Shown here: positions 17,988-27,014 of the stretch, piece after piece
Position numbering within the stretch: position 1 is the first letter of the stretch
Layout: each line of letters opens with the position of its first letter
Translations under genes and position numbers: made by a program
Assembly: GCF_018853465.1 (NCBI RefSeq)
Contig: NZ_JABBOU010000006.1
Location: 1-54,595 of the forward strand
Source: Acidithiobacillus montserratensis
GTDB taxonomy: Bacteria > Pseudomonadota > Gammaproteobacteria > Acidithiobacillales > Acidithiobacillaceae
Direction: 5' to 3'
Length of the DNA: 54,595 nt
Notes under the pieces: model-generated
Database searches by the model: none
What the model was told of the DNA's origin: nothing
Seen by the model: only the letters and a program-made list of their open reading frames with translations

Positions 17988-18167
17988 ATGGAGTCATTTC
18001 TTGAAAATGATGGTACTACAAAAAAAATATTAAAAATATATTATAAAGAATTTGCGCAGTTGTCGCGTATTTTTGATGAGACTATTACTATGATTCGCAA
18101 TATAAAGTGTAAAATTTGTTTAAAAAGTTTAAGTTGGCACCAATTAAGATCGAAGAGGAAATGTTAA
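17988..18167 (+). CDS. Possible 59-aa small protein, AT-rich, unrecognised
   Basis: In the AT-rich gap after the flippase, a 59-codon frame runs from ATG 17988 to TAA 18165-18167, ending one base before the next glycosyltransferase start. The product is basic, with a CKIC pair (C-x2-C) followed by L-K-S-L-S-W, which could be the beginning of a zinc-ribbon or a degraded gene remnant. There is no clear Shine-Dalgarno and no recognisable family. It may be chance open frame in low-GC DNA; adjacency to the next gene is the main reason to list it. Confidence 0.2.
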   Translation: MESFLENDGTTKKILKIYYKEFAQLSRIFDETITMIRNIKCKICLKSLSWHQLRSKRKC

Positions 18168-18168
18168 T

Positions 18169-19110
18169 ATGGCAATTGCTTTTGCTGCTTTGATACCTAC
18201 AAGGCATCGTCCGGATTTACTTAAGTCATGCCTGGAAAGGGTTTACAGTAACAGCGTTGTCCCGACGTTAACAATTGTAGGTGATGATTCTACTGATGTT
18301 GAATGTATAAAAAAGAACAAGAAAATTGTTTCTTCATTTTATAATTGTTTTTATTTGCCGGGGAAGTGTGCTGGCCCATCGCAAAATAGAAGAGATTTAG
18401 CGGAATATTTGTTGTTCCAGATTTTGCAGAAAAATTTTGACATTTCTCATGCCGCTTATATTGACGATGATATAATTATTTCTAAAAGCTGGTTTGAATA
18501 TGCAGCTATGTACTTGGAAGGATGTGGTTCTGAACCTCATTTGATGAAGCGTATAATCTATGGGCCAGTAGTTAGTGGTTTTGGTGATGCTAATAATATC
18601 CATCAGTTATACCGCTTAACATTTCTTGGGTATTTTGATGCATCGCGTGATGATTCAACTTCTTGTGTTAATATTCAAGCAGCTGTATTTCCTGTATGTC
18701 TTTTTTCAAAAATTAATTTTGATGAAAATATTTATTTTGGTTATGAGGATGCTGACTTCTGTAATAGAGCTATTTCTTTGGGGTATGAGTTGAGTTGTGT
18801 GTCATCTATGTTGGCTATTAATAAGTTGCCTGGTCAGAGTAGTCTTGCTGAAGATGATGAAAAACATCGTTCCCTTGATCTACAGATAGAAGCAGCAAGA
18901 TTGTATGTTACCTTTAAAAAATATTTCTGTATTGAAAGAAGGTCATTAAAATCAGTTTTTTTTCTGATTATTTTTTCTTTTCACTTGATGGCTCATATGG
19001 TTAAAATTAGGAAATCTCCCGTTAGGATTCTTCTTGTGTTCCAAAAGTCAAAAATTTGGCGTGTATTGAAATGCTCATCAAGTTTCACTGAAATAAATAT
19101 AGAAAAATGA
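18169..19110 (+). CDS. Glycosyltransferase family 2, GT-A fold (AT-rich)
   Basis: A 313-residue GT2-like enzyme. The N-terminus AALIPTRHRPDLLKSCLERV is the nucleotide-binding beta-strand and helix, VGDDST follows, and AAYIDDDIIISKSWFEYA (about 97-114) contains the metal-binding acidic cluster. FGYEDADFCNRA near 190 is the acceptor-side ED motif. A hydrophobic segment near residues 262-278 suggests membrane contact. GAGG lies 10 bases before the ATG. Codon and base use are strongly AT-biased compared with the window's core genes, indicating separate acquisition. It should add one residue to the repeat unit; specificity unknown. Confidence 0.8.
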   Translation: MAIAFAALIPTRHRPDLLKSCLERVYSNSVVPTLTIVGDDSTDVECIKKNKKIVSSFYNCFYLPGKCAGPSQNRRDLAEYLLFQILQKNFDISHAAYIDDDIIISKSWFEYAAMYLEGCGSEPHLMKRIIYGPVVSGFGDANNIHQLYRLTFLGYFDASRDDSTSCVNIQAAVFPVCLFSKINFDENIYFGYEDADFCNRAISLGYELSCVSSMLAINKLPGQSSLAEDDEKHRSLDLQIEAARLYVTFKKYFCIERRSLKSVFFLIIFSFHLMAHMVKIRKSPVRILLVFQKSKIWRVLKCSSSFTEINIEK

Positions 19111-19120
19111 GGTATCATTC

Positions 19121-20260
19121 TTGAAAATCTTGCTCTCTATTCATCATCCAATCTCCATTGAAGGTGGTGCGCCTGGAGTGACTCGTAAGCTTGCTCAGGA
19201 GTTTTCTTTGCAAGGTCATGACGTTAGGGTGTTGTCCTTTGACGATATGCCCAGACGCTTTCATGGTAAACTTGCTCAGGTTGTCTTCCCTTGGTTTGTT
19301 GCCGATCACGTCCGTCGAACGCATTATGATGTAATGGATCTTTCTAGCGGCGATGGATGGCGCTTGAAGCCCGGAAATTTCAGTCAATCATTGATCGTAT
19401 TTCGTAGCCATGGGCTTGAGCATGTTTCTGCAGAGCAACGTCGTGAGGCAGCCCTACAGAATGAGATCCAACTCTCTTGGAAATATCCACTTTATCATGG
19501 TGGATGGCGGTTACGGGAAGTTGCGCAATCAATGCGTAATGCCGAGCTTAGCTTGTTTCTTAATAAAAAAGATCATGATTTTGCAATTGCTCGTTTAAGT
19601 GCGGTACCTTCACGTTGTGAAATTGTACCAAATGGGTTGCCTTCATCATTTTTACATCTACCATTATCTGATGAGCCAGTTGCCGGTACCCCATTACGTA
19701 TAGCTATGGTTGGCGGATATCTACAGAGAAAAGGTTTTTCGTATGCTCTCGAAGCGTTTCGCCGACTCTTAGCACGACATTCTTTACTGGAAGTTGGTTT
19801 TTTTGGTATAGGTCAGGGGAATGCAGCATTAATTGAGAAGGAGTTGGGTAACGCTGGGCTTGGGCGTGTAAATTATGTCGAGAATTATAATCATGAAGAT
19901 CTACCAAAATTGCTTGGAGGATACCATGTGCTCCTTTTCCCAAGCTTGTCAGAGGGCTTTGCAATGGCCCCTCTTGAATCTATGGCTTGCGGACTGGCAC
20001 TTATTACGACCTCAGTAGGTGGACTGCCTGAACAGCTCAGAAGTGGTCATGAAGCCATTATCATTCCGCCGGCGAATACAGTCGCGATTGAGCATTCATT
20101 AGAGACTTTGTTTAATGATCGTTCACTTTTGCAGCGCCTACGCAAGGCGGGACAAGTTAGTGCACAAAAATTTTCTTGGGAAAGTATTGCGAGTGACCAG
20201 TTAGCCCTATATGCCGAACATTTAGAAAAAAAGTGTTTATTTACTGCAGGTTGTAATTAG
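19121..20260 (+). CDS. Glycosyltransferase family 4, GT-B fold (TTG start)
   Basis: A 379-residue GT4 enzyme beginning MKILLSIHHPISIEGGAPGV, with a Gly-rich acceptor loop. MVGGYLQRKGFSYALEAF (about 190-207) and SEGFAMAPLESMACGLALIT (about 275-295, E-x7-E) are the donor-site blocks; SVGGLPEQL follows. The start codon is TTG at 19121 because GAGG lies 8 bases upstream, overlapping the stop of the previous gene, and no ATG is available at the family-conserved N-terminus. Last gene before a 139-base AT-rich gap that may hold a promoter. Predicted to extend the repeat unit; sugar unknown. Confidence 0.86.
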   Translation: MKILLSIHHPISIEGGAPGVTRKLAQEFSLQGHDVRVLSFDDMPRRFHGKLAQVVFPWFVADHVRRTHYDVMDLSSGDGWRLKPGNFSQSLIVFRSHGLEHVSAEQRREAALQNEIQLSWKYPLYHGGWRLREVAQSMRNAELSLFLNKKDHDFAIARLSAVPSRCEIVPNGLPSSFLHLPLSDEPVAGTPLRIAMVGGYLQRKGFSYALEAFRRLLARHSLLEVGFFGIGQGNAALIEKELGNAGLGRVNYVENYNHEDLPKLLGGYHVLLFPSLSEGFAMAPLESMACGLALITTSVGGLPEQLRSGHEAIIIPPANTVAIEHSLETLFNDRSLLQRLRKAGQVSAQKFSWESIASDQLALYAEHLEKKCLFTAGCN

Positions 20261-20351
20261 TGCTGCTGCCAGCTGATGTTGTCGAAATTATAAGTAATTT
20301 TAGATCGTTATGTTTATAGTTTAGGATTATTATATGGTTAATATGTGGTCA

Positions 20352-20379
20352 TTAACAAATGTATAAGCATTTATACTAT
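20352..20379 (+). promoter_or_regulatory. Possible internal promoter of the plus polysaccharide arm
   Basis: TTAACA (20352-20357) and TACTAT (20374-20379) are separated by 16 bases, in the 139-base gap before the next glycosyltransferase. The predicted start near 20386 is 14 bases before the ATG at 20400. AT-richness makes chance matches likely. Confidence 0.3.
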
Positions 20380-20399
20380 TGGCTTGCTGAGAGGCTAAA

Positions 20400-21347
20400 A
20401 TGAAGATCAATGTTCTGATTAATGGTGGAAACAGACCGAAAGACCTGGAGCGTCTTCTGCAATCATTGATGGCCCAGATTCGCAGACCGGACAGTCTGTG
20501 TATTTTGATTCACCCCCGCGATACCGAATCCGGTAAACTCATAGAAACCCTGGTTGGTTCGGCTATTTCCTGGACCCTAGTTTATAAAGATCACTCTGGG
20601 CCTATGGCCGCCATGCAAAAAGCACTGCAGATGATGACTTGTGATGTGGTGGCCTTTACCCACGACGATGCTGCGCCTCGAGTAGATTGGCTGGAGAAGG
20701 TTGCAAGTACATTGATAAGCAAGCCTGAATGTGCAGGAGTGGGGGGTAGAGACCTGCCAGTATCTGCATTCTCGCAAAATCTTCCGCCTGTCCAAATAGT
20801 AGGAAAGGTAACCTGGTATGGCAAGATCATCACGCAATACCATCTGCCTTGTATCGGTGGCCGAAATGTGGATTTTCTTTCCGGCGTTAATATGGCCTAT
20901 CGGCATGATATTTTGAGGACTACAGGGCTAAACCAATGCTTGCAGTGGCAACAGGATACCTGTTGGCATTGGGAGCTGGCACTGGGGATGGCGCTTAAGG
21001 AGCAAGGTTGGAAACAATGGTATGATCCTGAGATGGTTGTGGAACATTATCCAGGCAAGCTGTTTTCAGAACAAAAGGATAGTTACTGGTCTGCTGCTGC
21101 AAGAAAACGTGCCTTCAACGAAACTTACATTCTTATGAAATATCTTTCTATTTTTGGACGTTTCTTCTGCATGTTTTACGCTTTACTGATCGGTAGTCGT
21201 GACAGTTATGGTTTTGTGCAGTGTTTCCGCCATTGGCCGCAAGAAGGGAATTTGGCACTTCGTAAGTGGATGGATACCATGCGCGGGCGCTATGCAGGTA
21301 TGGCGACATGGTTGTATCCCGGTTCATGCCAAGGCCTGCAGGAGTGA
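20400..21347 (+). CDS. Glycosyltransferase family 2, first of a tandem pair
   Basis: A 315-residue GT-A enzyme. NVLINGGNRPKDLERLLQSL begins the nucleotide-binding fold; FTHDDAAPRVDWLEKV (about 87-102) carries the metal-binding acidic residues; GVGGRDLP and WHWELALGMALKEQGW mark the acceptor side. AGAGG lies 6 bases before the ATG. The next gene is a clear paralogue with the same blocks in the same order, indicating tandem duplication and divergence. It should transfer a sugar to the repeat unit in the cytoplasm. The two paralogues may add similar sugars at consecutive positions; that is inference. Confidence 0.85.
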   Translation: MKINVLINGGNRPKDLERLLQSLMAQIRRPDSLCILIHPRDTESGKLIETLVGSAISWTLVYKDHSGPMAAMQKALQMMTCDVVAFTHDDAAPRVDWLEKVASTLISKPECAGVGGRDLPVSAFSQNLPPVQIVGKVTWYGKIITQYHLPCIGGRNVDFLSGVNMAYRHDILRTTGLNQCLQWQQDTCWHWELALGMALKEQGWKQWYDPEMVVEHYPGKLFSEQKDSYWSAAARKRAFNETYILMKYLSIFGRFFCMFYALLIGSRDSYGFVQCFRHWPQEGNLALRKWMDTMRGRYAGMATWLYPGSCQGLQE

Positions 21348-21349
21348 GC

Positions 21350-22273
21350 ATGCAATTATCGGTCATGATCCCCACATACCGCCGGCCGAAGGATTTGGCG
21401 CGATGCTTGCAAGCGCTGAGTGAACAACTGCGACCTGCCGATGAAGTCATCGTTGTGGCGCGGAGGGAGGATCAGGACACGCTTGATGTGCTGAATGGTC
21501 GTGTGGCTGCTAGCTTACCTTTACGAATTGTTATTGTGGATCTGCCCGGCCTGGTTACGGCGATGAATCTGGGTCTGGAGGCGGCACGCGGGGATGTCTT
21601 GGCCATTACGGATGATGACTCGGCACCTTTTCCAGATTGGTTGCAACGTATAGAGCTGGCTTTTGAACGGGATGAGACGCTGGCAGGAGTCGGGGGCAGA
21701 GATTTGATTAGCCCTAATGGGGTACTGATTGATCATTCGGTTCGCAGTGTGGGAAAAGTACTATGGTATGGGAAGGTGATCGCGAATCATCACTTACGCC
21801 TTGACCATGCGCAATATGTGGACTTGCTCAAAGGTGTCAATGGAGCCTACCGTCTTTCCTTGCTCAAGGAAATCGGCTTTGATCGACGTTTGTATGGACG
21901 TGGGGCTCAGTGGCACTGGGAACTTTCACTGGGGTTGACTTTGCGTCAAAGTGGTTGGCGTTTGTTATACGATCCAGAAATACGTGTCAATCATTATCCG
22001 GGTCAGCTTTTTGGGGATCGTTCCCGCGATGCATATAATGTCGAGGAAACACGAAATCGCTGTCATAATGAAACCTTGGTACTGCTGGGCTATTATCGGA
22101 ATATTAACCGGTTGATATTTATTTTCTGGGCTACATTGGTGGGAACCAGTGAAAGTTATGGTTTCGTGCAGTTGCTGCGTTATGCGCCAAAAGAAAAAAT
22201 GCAGGCCTTGGCCAAGTGTAGGGATAATTGGTATGGTCGCTATATGGGAATACGCTCATGGCTGCGACATTGA
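21350..22273 (+). CDS. Glycosyltransferase family 2, second of a tandem pair
   Basis: A 307-residue GT-A enzyme starting MQLSVMIPTYRRPKDLARCL, with ITDDDSAPFPDWLQRIE (about 86-102) as the acidic metal site, GVGGRDLI, VDLLKGVNGAYRLSLL and WHWELSLGLTLRQSGW. These blocks match the preceding gene one for one, including the shared SYGFVQ near the end. GGAG lies 5 bases before the ATG at 21350, two bases after the preceding stop. The frame is open further upstream, but only within the neighbour. Its stop lies inside the start of the polymerase gene, so translation is coupled. Specificity unknown. Confidence 0.87.
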   Translation: MQLSVMIPTYRRPKDLARCLQALSEQLRPADEVIVVARREDQDTLDVLNGRVAASLPLRIVIVDLPGLVTAMNLGLEAARGDVLAITDDDSAPFPDWLQRIELAFERDETLAGVGGRDLISPNGVLIDHSVRSVGKVLWYGKVIANHHLRLDHAQYVDLLKGVNGAYRLSLLKEIGFDRRLYGRGAQWHWELSLGLTLRQSGWRLLYDPEIRVNHYPGQLFGDRSRDAYNVEETRNRCHNETLVLLGYYRNINRLIFIFWATLVGTSESYGFVQLLRYAPKEKMQALAKCRDNWYGRYMGIRSWLRH

Positions 22274-23679
22274 AAAATTTTGGTCCCGGTGTTGATACGA
22301 GCCAGTCAGGGCATGAAGTCTGGATTTATATTCTCCTGTTCTGGACTTTTCCATTTGCATTTTATTTTGCCCATTTAAGCTCCTTAACCAATTATTTGTT
22401 CCCGGTTTTAGGTTTTCTACTGGGCATGAAGTTATACCGCGATTTCCCTAATCTGTATGTGAGTCATATGTGGTGGCTTTGGTTTGTGACACCGGAAATC
22501 AGACGGCTGGTGGATTACCAGATTGGTTTTCAACCGGTGGATCCCATTATGCTCACCCCTTACTTGGTAACGGGCTTGGCTTTTTTTACCGTGTTAAAGT
22601 CTTTGCCGGCATTACGTCGAAAAACCCTGTTTCCTATGGCTCTGGTAGTTTTGGGCGTGCTCTACGCCTACATTGTCGGGTTGGTTACGGCAGGTTTCAT
22701 GCCTGCTACCTATGGCTTGCTGAACTGGTTATTGCCTGTTTTATTCGGTTTGCATATGGCGATTCGTTGGCAGGATTATCTGCGTGTGCGTCGTACTCTA
22801 TTCCATACTTTTGTATGGGGAACTTTGGTCATGGGTGGCTACGGACTGATTCAGTATGTTCATCCTCTGCCATGGGATACCTACTGGATGACGGCTTCAA
22901 AATTGTTGAGTATTGGTCGTCCTGAACCATTCCATGTACGTATTTTCAGTACGATGAATTCGCCTGGACCTTTTGCCTTTGAACTGATGGGGACCTTGTT
23001 GATGCTCTTCGCCGGCGGTGGTTTCTGGCGAATTCCTGCGGCTGTTTTTGGTTATCTGGCTTTTTTGCTGTCTATTGTGCGTGCTGCCTGGGGAGGGTGG
23101 TTTATAGGATTAGTCTATATTCTGTCCAGATTGAAGCCGGCTCATCTGCTGCGATATCTCATGGGCATCCTGGTCATTATTATCTTGGCAATGCCCATGT
23201 TGCTTTACAAGCCCGTTTATGAGCGTTTGGAGGCACGCTTCAATTCCATTGAGAATGTCAAACAAAATGCCAGCTATCAAGCCAGGGTAAAGTTTTATGG
23301 CGAATTTTTTCTGGAGGCATTTGAAACGCCTTTGGGAAGTGGAATAGGCAGCACCGGTACGGCCGCACGCCTCAGTCAAAAAGGACATGTGGTGAATTTT
23401 GATAGTGGAGTCATGGAAATTCCTTATGTGCTGGGCTGGGCTGGTGGAACCCTCTTTTTCCTTGGAACCATCTGGACACTGATTTATATATTAAGTAGTG
23501 AGTGGGCCAAGAAGGATCCCTTTATAGCGATCTCATCTGGGATAAGTCTCGCGGTATTCTCGACCTTGATATTTGTGGATACATTGATTGGCAGTACCGG
23601 CATGTTGTTCTGGGCATTTGCCGGAACGGCCATTGCCGGCATTCATTACCGCCAGGTGAGAGGAATGGAAAATGCCTGA
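22258..23679 (+). CDS. Wzy-like O-antigen/exopolysaccharide polymerase or ligase
   Basis: This is a polytopic membrane protein of 473 residues with about 10-12 hydrophobic segments and a large polar loop (about 345-400: RVKFYGEFFLEAFETPLGSG then GIGSTGTAARLSQKG), the layout of Wzy polymerases and O-antigen ligases. SIVRAAWGGWFIGLVY precedes the loop, as in that family. It should join repeat units at the periplasmic face of the inner membrane. The start at 22258 (MAATLKNFG) overlaps the previous gene by 16 bases; an earlier ATG at 22228 is less likely. A dedicated ligase cannot be excluded from sequence, but next to Wzx- and Wzc-like genes a polymerase role is most probable. Confidence 0.75.
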   Translation: MAATLKNFGPGVDTSQSGHEVWIYILLFWTFPFAFYFAHLSSLTNYLFPVLGFLLGMKLYRDFPNLYVSHMWWLWFVTPEIRRLVDYQIGFQPVDPIMLTPYLVTGLAFFTVLKSLPALRRKTLFPMALVVLGVLYAYIVGLVTAGFMPATYGLLNWLLPVLFGLHMAIRWQDYLRVRRTLFHTFVWGTLVMGGYGLIQYVHPLPWDTYWMTASKLLSIGRPEPFHVRIFSTMNSPGPFAFELMGTLLMLFAGGGFWRIPAAVFGYLAFLLSIVRAAWGGWFIGLVYILSRLKPAHLLRYLMGILVIIILAMPMLLYKPVYERLEARFNSIENVKQNASYQARVKFYGEFFLEAFETPLGSGIGSTGTAARLSQKGHVVNFDSGVMEIPYVLGWAGGTLFFLGTIWTLIYILSSEWAKKDPFIAISSGISLAVFSTLIFVDTLIGSTGMLFWAFAGTAIAGIHYRQVRGMENA

Positions 23680-23717
23680 AGATAACTTTCACGCTTGTGC
23701 AGGGAAGTGGTAAGGGC

Positions 23718-24767
23718 ATGCGCATCCTGCATATCACCAATCACGTTCTTGAGATCGGCAATGGGATTGTTAATGTCGCGGTGGACTTGGCCTGTACCCA
23801 AAGCGAGATGGGGCATGAAGTATTTTTTGCTTCCGGGGGTGGAGAGTATGAAAACCTTTTGAATCAACATGGGGTCAAACATCACGCCATGGGTTTCAGC
23901 AAATCTTTGTTGCGAACTCCGAAAATGCTAATCAATCTACGTAGAATCATGGCAGAAGCCCGACCGGATGTGGTGCACGCCCACATGATGACAGGCGCCC
24001 TGCTCAGCAAACTGTTGCGTGTAGGGCGACGCTACAGGCTGGTAACGCATGTCCATAACGAGTTTCAAAAAAGCGCTAGGGTCATGTCCGTAGGTGATGC
24101 AGTGATTGCGGTCAGTGCTGCTGTCAGCCGATCGATGGCAGAACGGGGTATTCCGGTCAAAAAATTGCATGTCATCCGCAATGGAACCATCCACAGTCCG
24201 CGCGTGTGCTCGGTGGAGGCCAAAACATTGCAGCATCCAGCCATTGTTTCGGTTGCGGGAATGTATGAAAGAAAAGGAATTCGTGACCTGATTGAAGCAT
24301 TTACCAATCTGCCGAGTGAAATTCCTGGCCATCTATATCTGGTTGGTGAGGGTCCAGATCGGAAGGTTTTTGAGGATCTGGCAAAAAAAAGCTCCCGCAG
24401 AGATCAAATTCATTTTGAAGGTTTTCAGCCGCAGCCACAGTCCTACCTGAAAAGTGCGGATATATTTGTGTTGGCCTCCCGCAAGGATCCGTTTCCTCTG
24501 GTGATTCCTGAAGCACGAGAAAACGCATGTGCCATTATTGCATCAAAAGTAGATGGCATACCAGAAGCGTTGGAAGATGGGCGGGCAGGACAATTATTTG
24601 ATCCTGGAGATGTCAATGCGCTGACTAGCTATCTTTACCAGTTTCTGTGTGACCAGGACTTGCGAGCACAATTTGCCGAAAGATCCCATACCCATATTGA
24701 CTGGCTTACGGTTCAACGTATGACTGATGAAACTTTGAACTTGTATGAGAAGGTCATGCTGTTATGA
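23718..24767 (+). CDS. Glycosyltransferase family 4, GT-B fold
   Basis: A 349-residue GT4 enzyme starting MRILHITNHVLEIGNGIVNV. VVHAHMMTGALLSKLL is in the N-terminal half; SVAGMYERKGIRDLIEAF (about 180-198) and RKDPFPLVIPEARENACAII (about 262-282) are the donor-site blocks, then KVDGIPEAL. The ATG at 23718 is chosen from the conserved family N-terminus; the frame is open upstream into the polymerase gene, but that part has no homology. AAGGG lies close to the ATG. It ends with an ATGA overlap into the next glycosyltransferase gene. Its donor and acceptor sugars cannot be assigned. Confidence 0.85.
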   Translation: MRILHITNHVLEIGNGIVNVAVDLACTQSEMGHEVFFASGGGEYENLLNQHGVKHHAMGFSKSLLRTPKMLINLRRIMAEARPDVVHAHMMTGALLSKLLRVGRRYRLVTHVHNEFQKSARVMSVGDAVIAVSAAVSRSMAERGIPVKKLHVIRNGTIHSPRVCSVEAKTLQHPAIVSVAGMYERKGIRDLIEAFTNLPSEIPGHLYLVGEGPDRKVFEDLAKKSSRRDQIHFEGFQPQPQSYLKSADIFVLASRKDPFPLVIPEARENACAIIASKVDGIPEALEDGRAGQLFDPGDVNALTSYLYQFLCDQDLRAQFAERSHTHIDWLTVQRMTDETLNLYEKVMLL

Positions 24768-25924
24768 AAACATTATGCATGATAACCCATAAGTTAAAAA
24801 AAGGAGATGGTCAAGGCCGGGTTAACTACGAGATACTGTTGGCTGCCTATGCTGCAGGTTATACCATCACGCTTCTCGCCAGTGAGTGTACTCCAGAAGT
24901 GCAGGGGTTGAATGGAGTCACCTGGGTGTTCATATCTGTAAGGGGTTGGCCAAGTCAGTTATTGCGTAATCAGATATTCGCTCTGAGAACTTGGTGGTGG
25001 TTAAAACGCCATGCTCATAAATACAATTTGATACATGCTAACGGATTTATCACCTGGTACCCGGCAGATGTGAACTCTGCACATTTTGTTCATGGGGCAT
25101 GGCGTCATTCTCCATACAATGAAACTAATACGGAAAAGGGTTTCAAAGGACTTTATCATCGCCTATTTACTTGGCTTAACGCCAAGTTAGAACGTCGCTC
25201 CTATCGACAGGCGCGTTGGGTTACTGCAGTTTCGCCGAAAGTTGCCGAAGAATTGATGGCGATCGGCGTTGATTCAGAGAGAATTATGGTCATACCCAAC
25301 GGGGTTGATATTCAGGAGTATTGTCCTGGAACGAGTTCACGGCAGGTCCTTGGTTTAAAAGATAAAGTACCAGTAGCTTTGTTTGCGGGGGATTTACGTT
25401 CTTCGCGGAAAAATCTCGATACCGTTTTCCATGCATTGGTCATGGCAAAATCTTGGCATCTGGTTGTGCTGGGTTATCTCGAACAAAGCCCTTATCCCGA
25501 ATTGGCAAAGGAGATGGGGATTGCTGATAGGGTGCATTTTATGGGTTATCGCGAAGATGTGCCACAATTTCTGCGATCTGTGGATTTGCTGGTCTTCCCA
25601 TCTCGTTATGATCCTTGGGCCATGATTGTTTCTGAAGCTTTAGCTTGCGCTGTACCCGTAATTACCGCCAAAACAGTGGGTGCAGCTTTTCAGGTCCCGG
25701 TAAATGGCGGATGGATATTGGATAATCCGGATGATTTTAAGTCTATCGCCTCCATTCTTGAAAAGTATGCACAGTTGAATGCGGATATTAAGGCTGAAAT
25801 GGCGCGTGTGGCACGAGCATCTGCAATAGAGTTCGCATGGCCCTGCATCACGAAAAAATATTTGCAAATTTATGATGTCTGTCTGCAACTGAAGTGTGAT
25901 GTAATTGTCAATAATAGGAATTGA
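24764..25924 (+). CDS. Glycosyltransferase family 4, GT-B fold
   Basis: A 386-residue GT4 enzyme starting MKTLCMITHKLKKGDGQGRV, with a Gly-rich acceptor loop. FAGDLRSSRKNLDTVFHAL (about 207-225) and SRYDPWAMIVSEALACAVPV (about 280-300) mark the C-terminal donor-binding half. The N-terminal half has SAHFVHGAWRHSPYNE, a block seen in heptosyl- and other GT4 enzymes of surface glycans. The ATG overlaps the preceding stop (ATGA), giving coupled translation. Predicted inner-membrane-associated step in repeat-unit assembly; sugar unknown. Confidence 0.85.
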   Translation: MKTLCMITHKLKKGDGQGRVNYEILLAAYAAGYTITLLASECTPEVQGLNGVTWVFISVRGWPSQLLRNQIFALRTWWWLKRHAHKYNLIHANGFITWYPADVNSAHFVHGAWRHSPYNETNTEKGFKGLYHRLFTWLNAKLERRSYRQARWVTAVSPKVAEELMAIGVDSERIMVIPNGVDIQEYCPGTSSRQVLGLKDKVPVALFAGDLRSSRKNLDTVFHALVMAKSWHLVVLGYLEQSPYPELAKEMGIADRVHFMGYREDVPQFLRSVDLLVFPSRYDPWAMIVSEALACAVPVITAKTVGAAFQVPVNGGWILDNPDDFKSIASILEKYAQLNADIKAEMARVARASAIEFAWPCITKKYLQIYDVCLQLKCDVIVNNRN

Positions 25925-25925
25925 T

Positions 25926-26933
25926 ATGAACGCAAAATATTCTAAAAATAACAATAGTAATCCGATAGCTACTATTATTATTCTGGCGTGTCGTCGTACT
26001 AAATTTATCGCCAAGGCTATTAGCTCTGTTTTGGAACAAACCAGAACAGATTTTGAGCTTATAATTGCTGACGATTCTAATTCAGTAGAAATCAAAAAAA
26101 TATGCTCCGGATTTTCTGACCAAAGATTATCTTATTATGCTAATAATGAATGTCTTGGCGTACTCAAAAATTGTGAGAAGTCATTATCAATAGCTAGTGG
26201 AAAATATGTATCTTTTCTGAGTGATGATGATTTTATTGATCCGGAATATCTGGCCATAATGGTCGGAGTTATGGAGAAATATAAAAATATTGCTCTTGCT
26301 TTTTGTGATAATTGGATTGTTGATGAGGACGGCATAAGAGATTTAGAAAAAAGTGATAAGCATGCGATTTATTGGAAACGAAATGTTCTTCTCGGTGGTG
26401 AGTTGAAAAATCCAGTTGGTGCCTTATTTGATGGATCTATTATAATAGGAACCGCAAGTTTATATAGAAAATCAATGGTCAACTCTTCAATGGCGTACAA
26501 AGATGTTGGAGTTTGTGCAGATTTGTGGGCTGCCTGTGTTTATGTGCATTTTGAATTACCAATTTACTATGTCAATAAACGCCTGCTCAGTTATCGGGTG
26601 CACAAGGATTCAGAAACCAACCGTGGTGATTCTGCTCTACCAGATTCTGAGCGGTTTATTTATAATTTCATTCTTCAAGAAGGATGGTTTCAGGAAAAGA
26701 AGGATCTTATTTATAAAAGGCTTGATGATGCGACCTTTAGAAGCGCAAAATCTCGCTTGATTAATGGGCAGCGTGATGAAGCGCGAAAAATCTTTCATAC
26801 TGGTTTACGCAAGTACAGATCTTATAGATGGATTTTAGGGTACGCCTTGTCCCTCATGCCGAATCGCATGGCTTCTGCCTTGCTCAACTTTGTGCAGAAG
26901 AAGGATTTTTATAGTAATGTACGTGTTCCTTAA
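25926..26933 (+). CDS. Glycosyltransferase family 2, GT-A fold (AT-rich)
   Basis: A 335-residue GT2 enzyme. ATIIILACRRTKFIAKAISS begins the GT-A fold; ELIIADDSNS is the first acidic motif; YVSFLSDDDFIDPEYLAIM (about 93-111) is the DxD-like metal site. LLSYRVHKDSETNRGDSALP near 225-245 is a typical GT2 C-terminal block. The start is ATG 25926, with AGGA 7 bases upstream, one base after the preceding stop; an upstream TTG at 25905 is less likely. The DNA is noticeably AT-rich compared with both neighbours, a second low-GC island of the locus. Acceptor unknown. Confidence 0.83.
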   Translation: MNAKYSKNNNSNPIATIIILACRRTKFIAKAISSVLEQTRTDFELIIADDSNSVEIKKICSGFSDQRLSYYANNECLGVLKNCEKSLSIASGKYVSFLSDDDFIDPEYLAIMVGVMEKYKNIALAFCDNWIVDEDGIRDLEKSDKHAIYWKRNVLLGGELKNPVGALFDGSIIIGTASLYRKSMVNSSMAYKDVGVCADLWAACVYVHFELPIYYVNKRLLSYRVHKDSETNRGDSALPDSERFIYNFILQEGWFQEKKDLIYKRLDDATFRSAKSRLINGQRDEARKIFHTGLRKYRSYRWILGYALSLMPNRMASALLNFVQKKDFYSNVRVP

Positions 26934-27014
26934 CTCTCGCTCTGTACTTGTAAAACGTCGATACTAGTTTATCCTACTTACAGCTCTCTGGGTATGCTTA
27001 ATAAGGAATACAGT

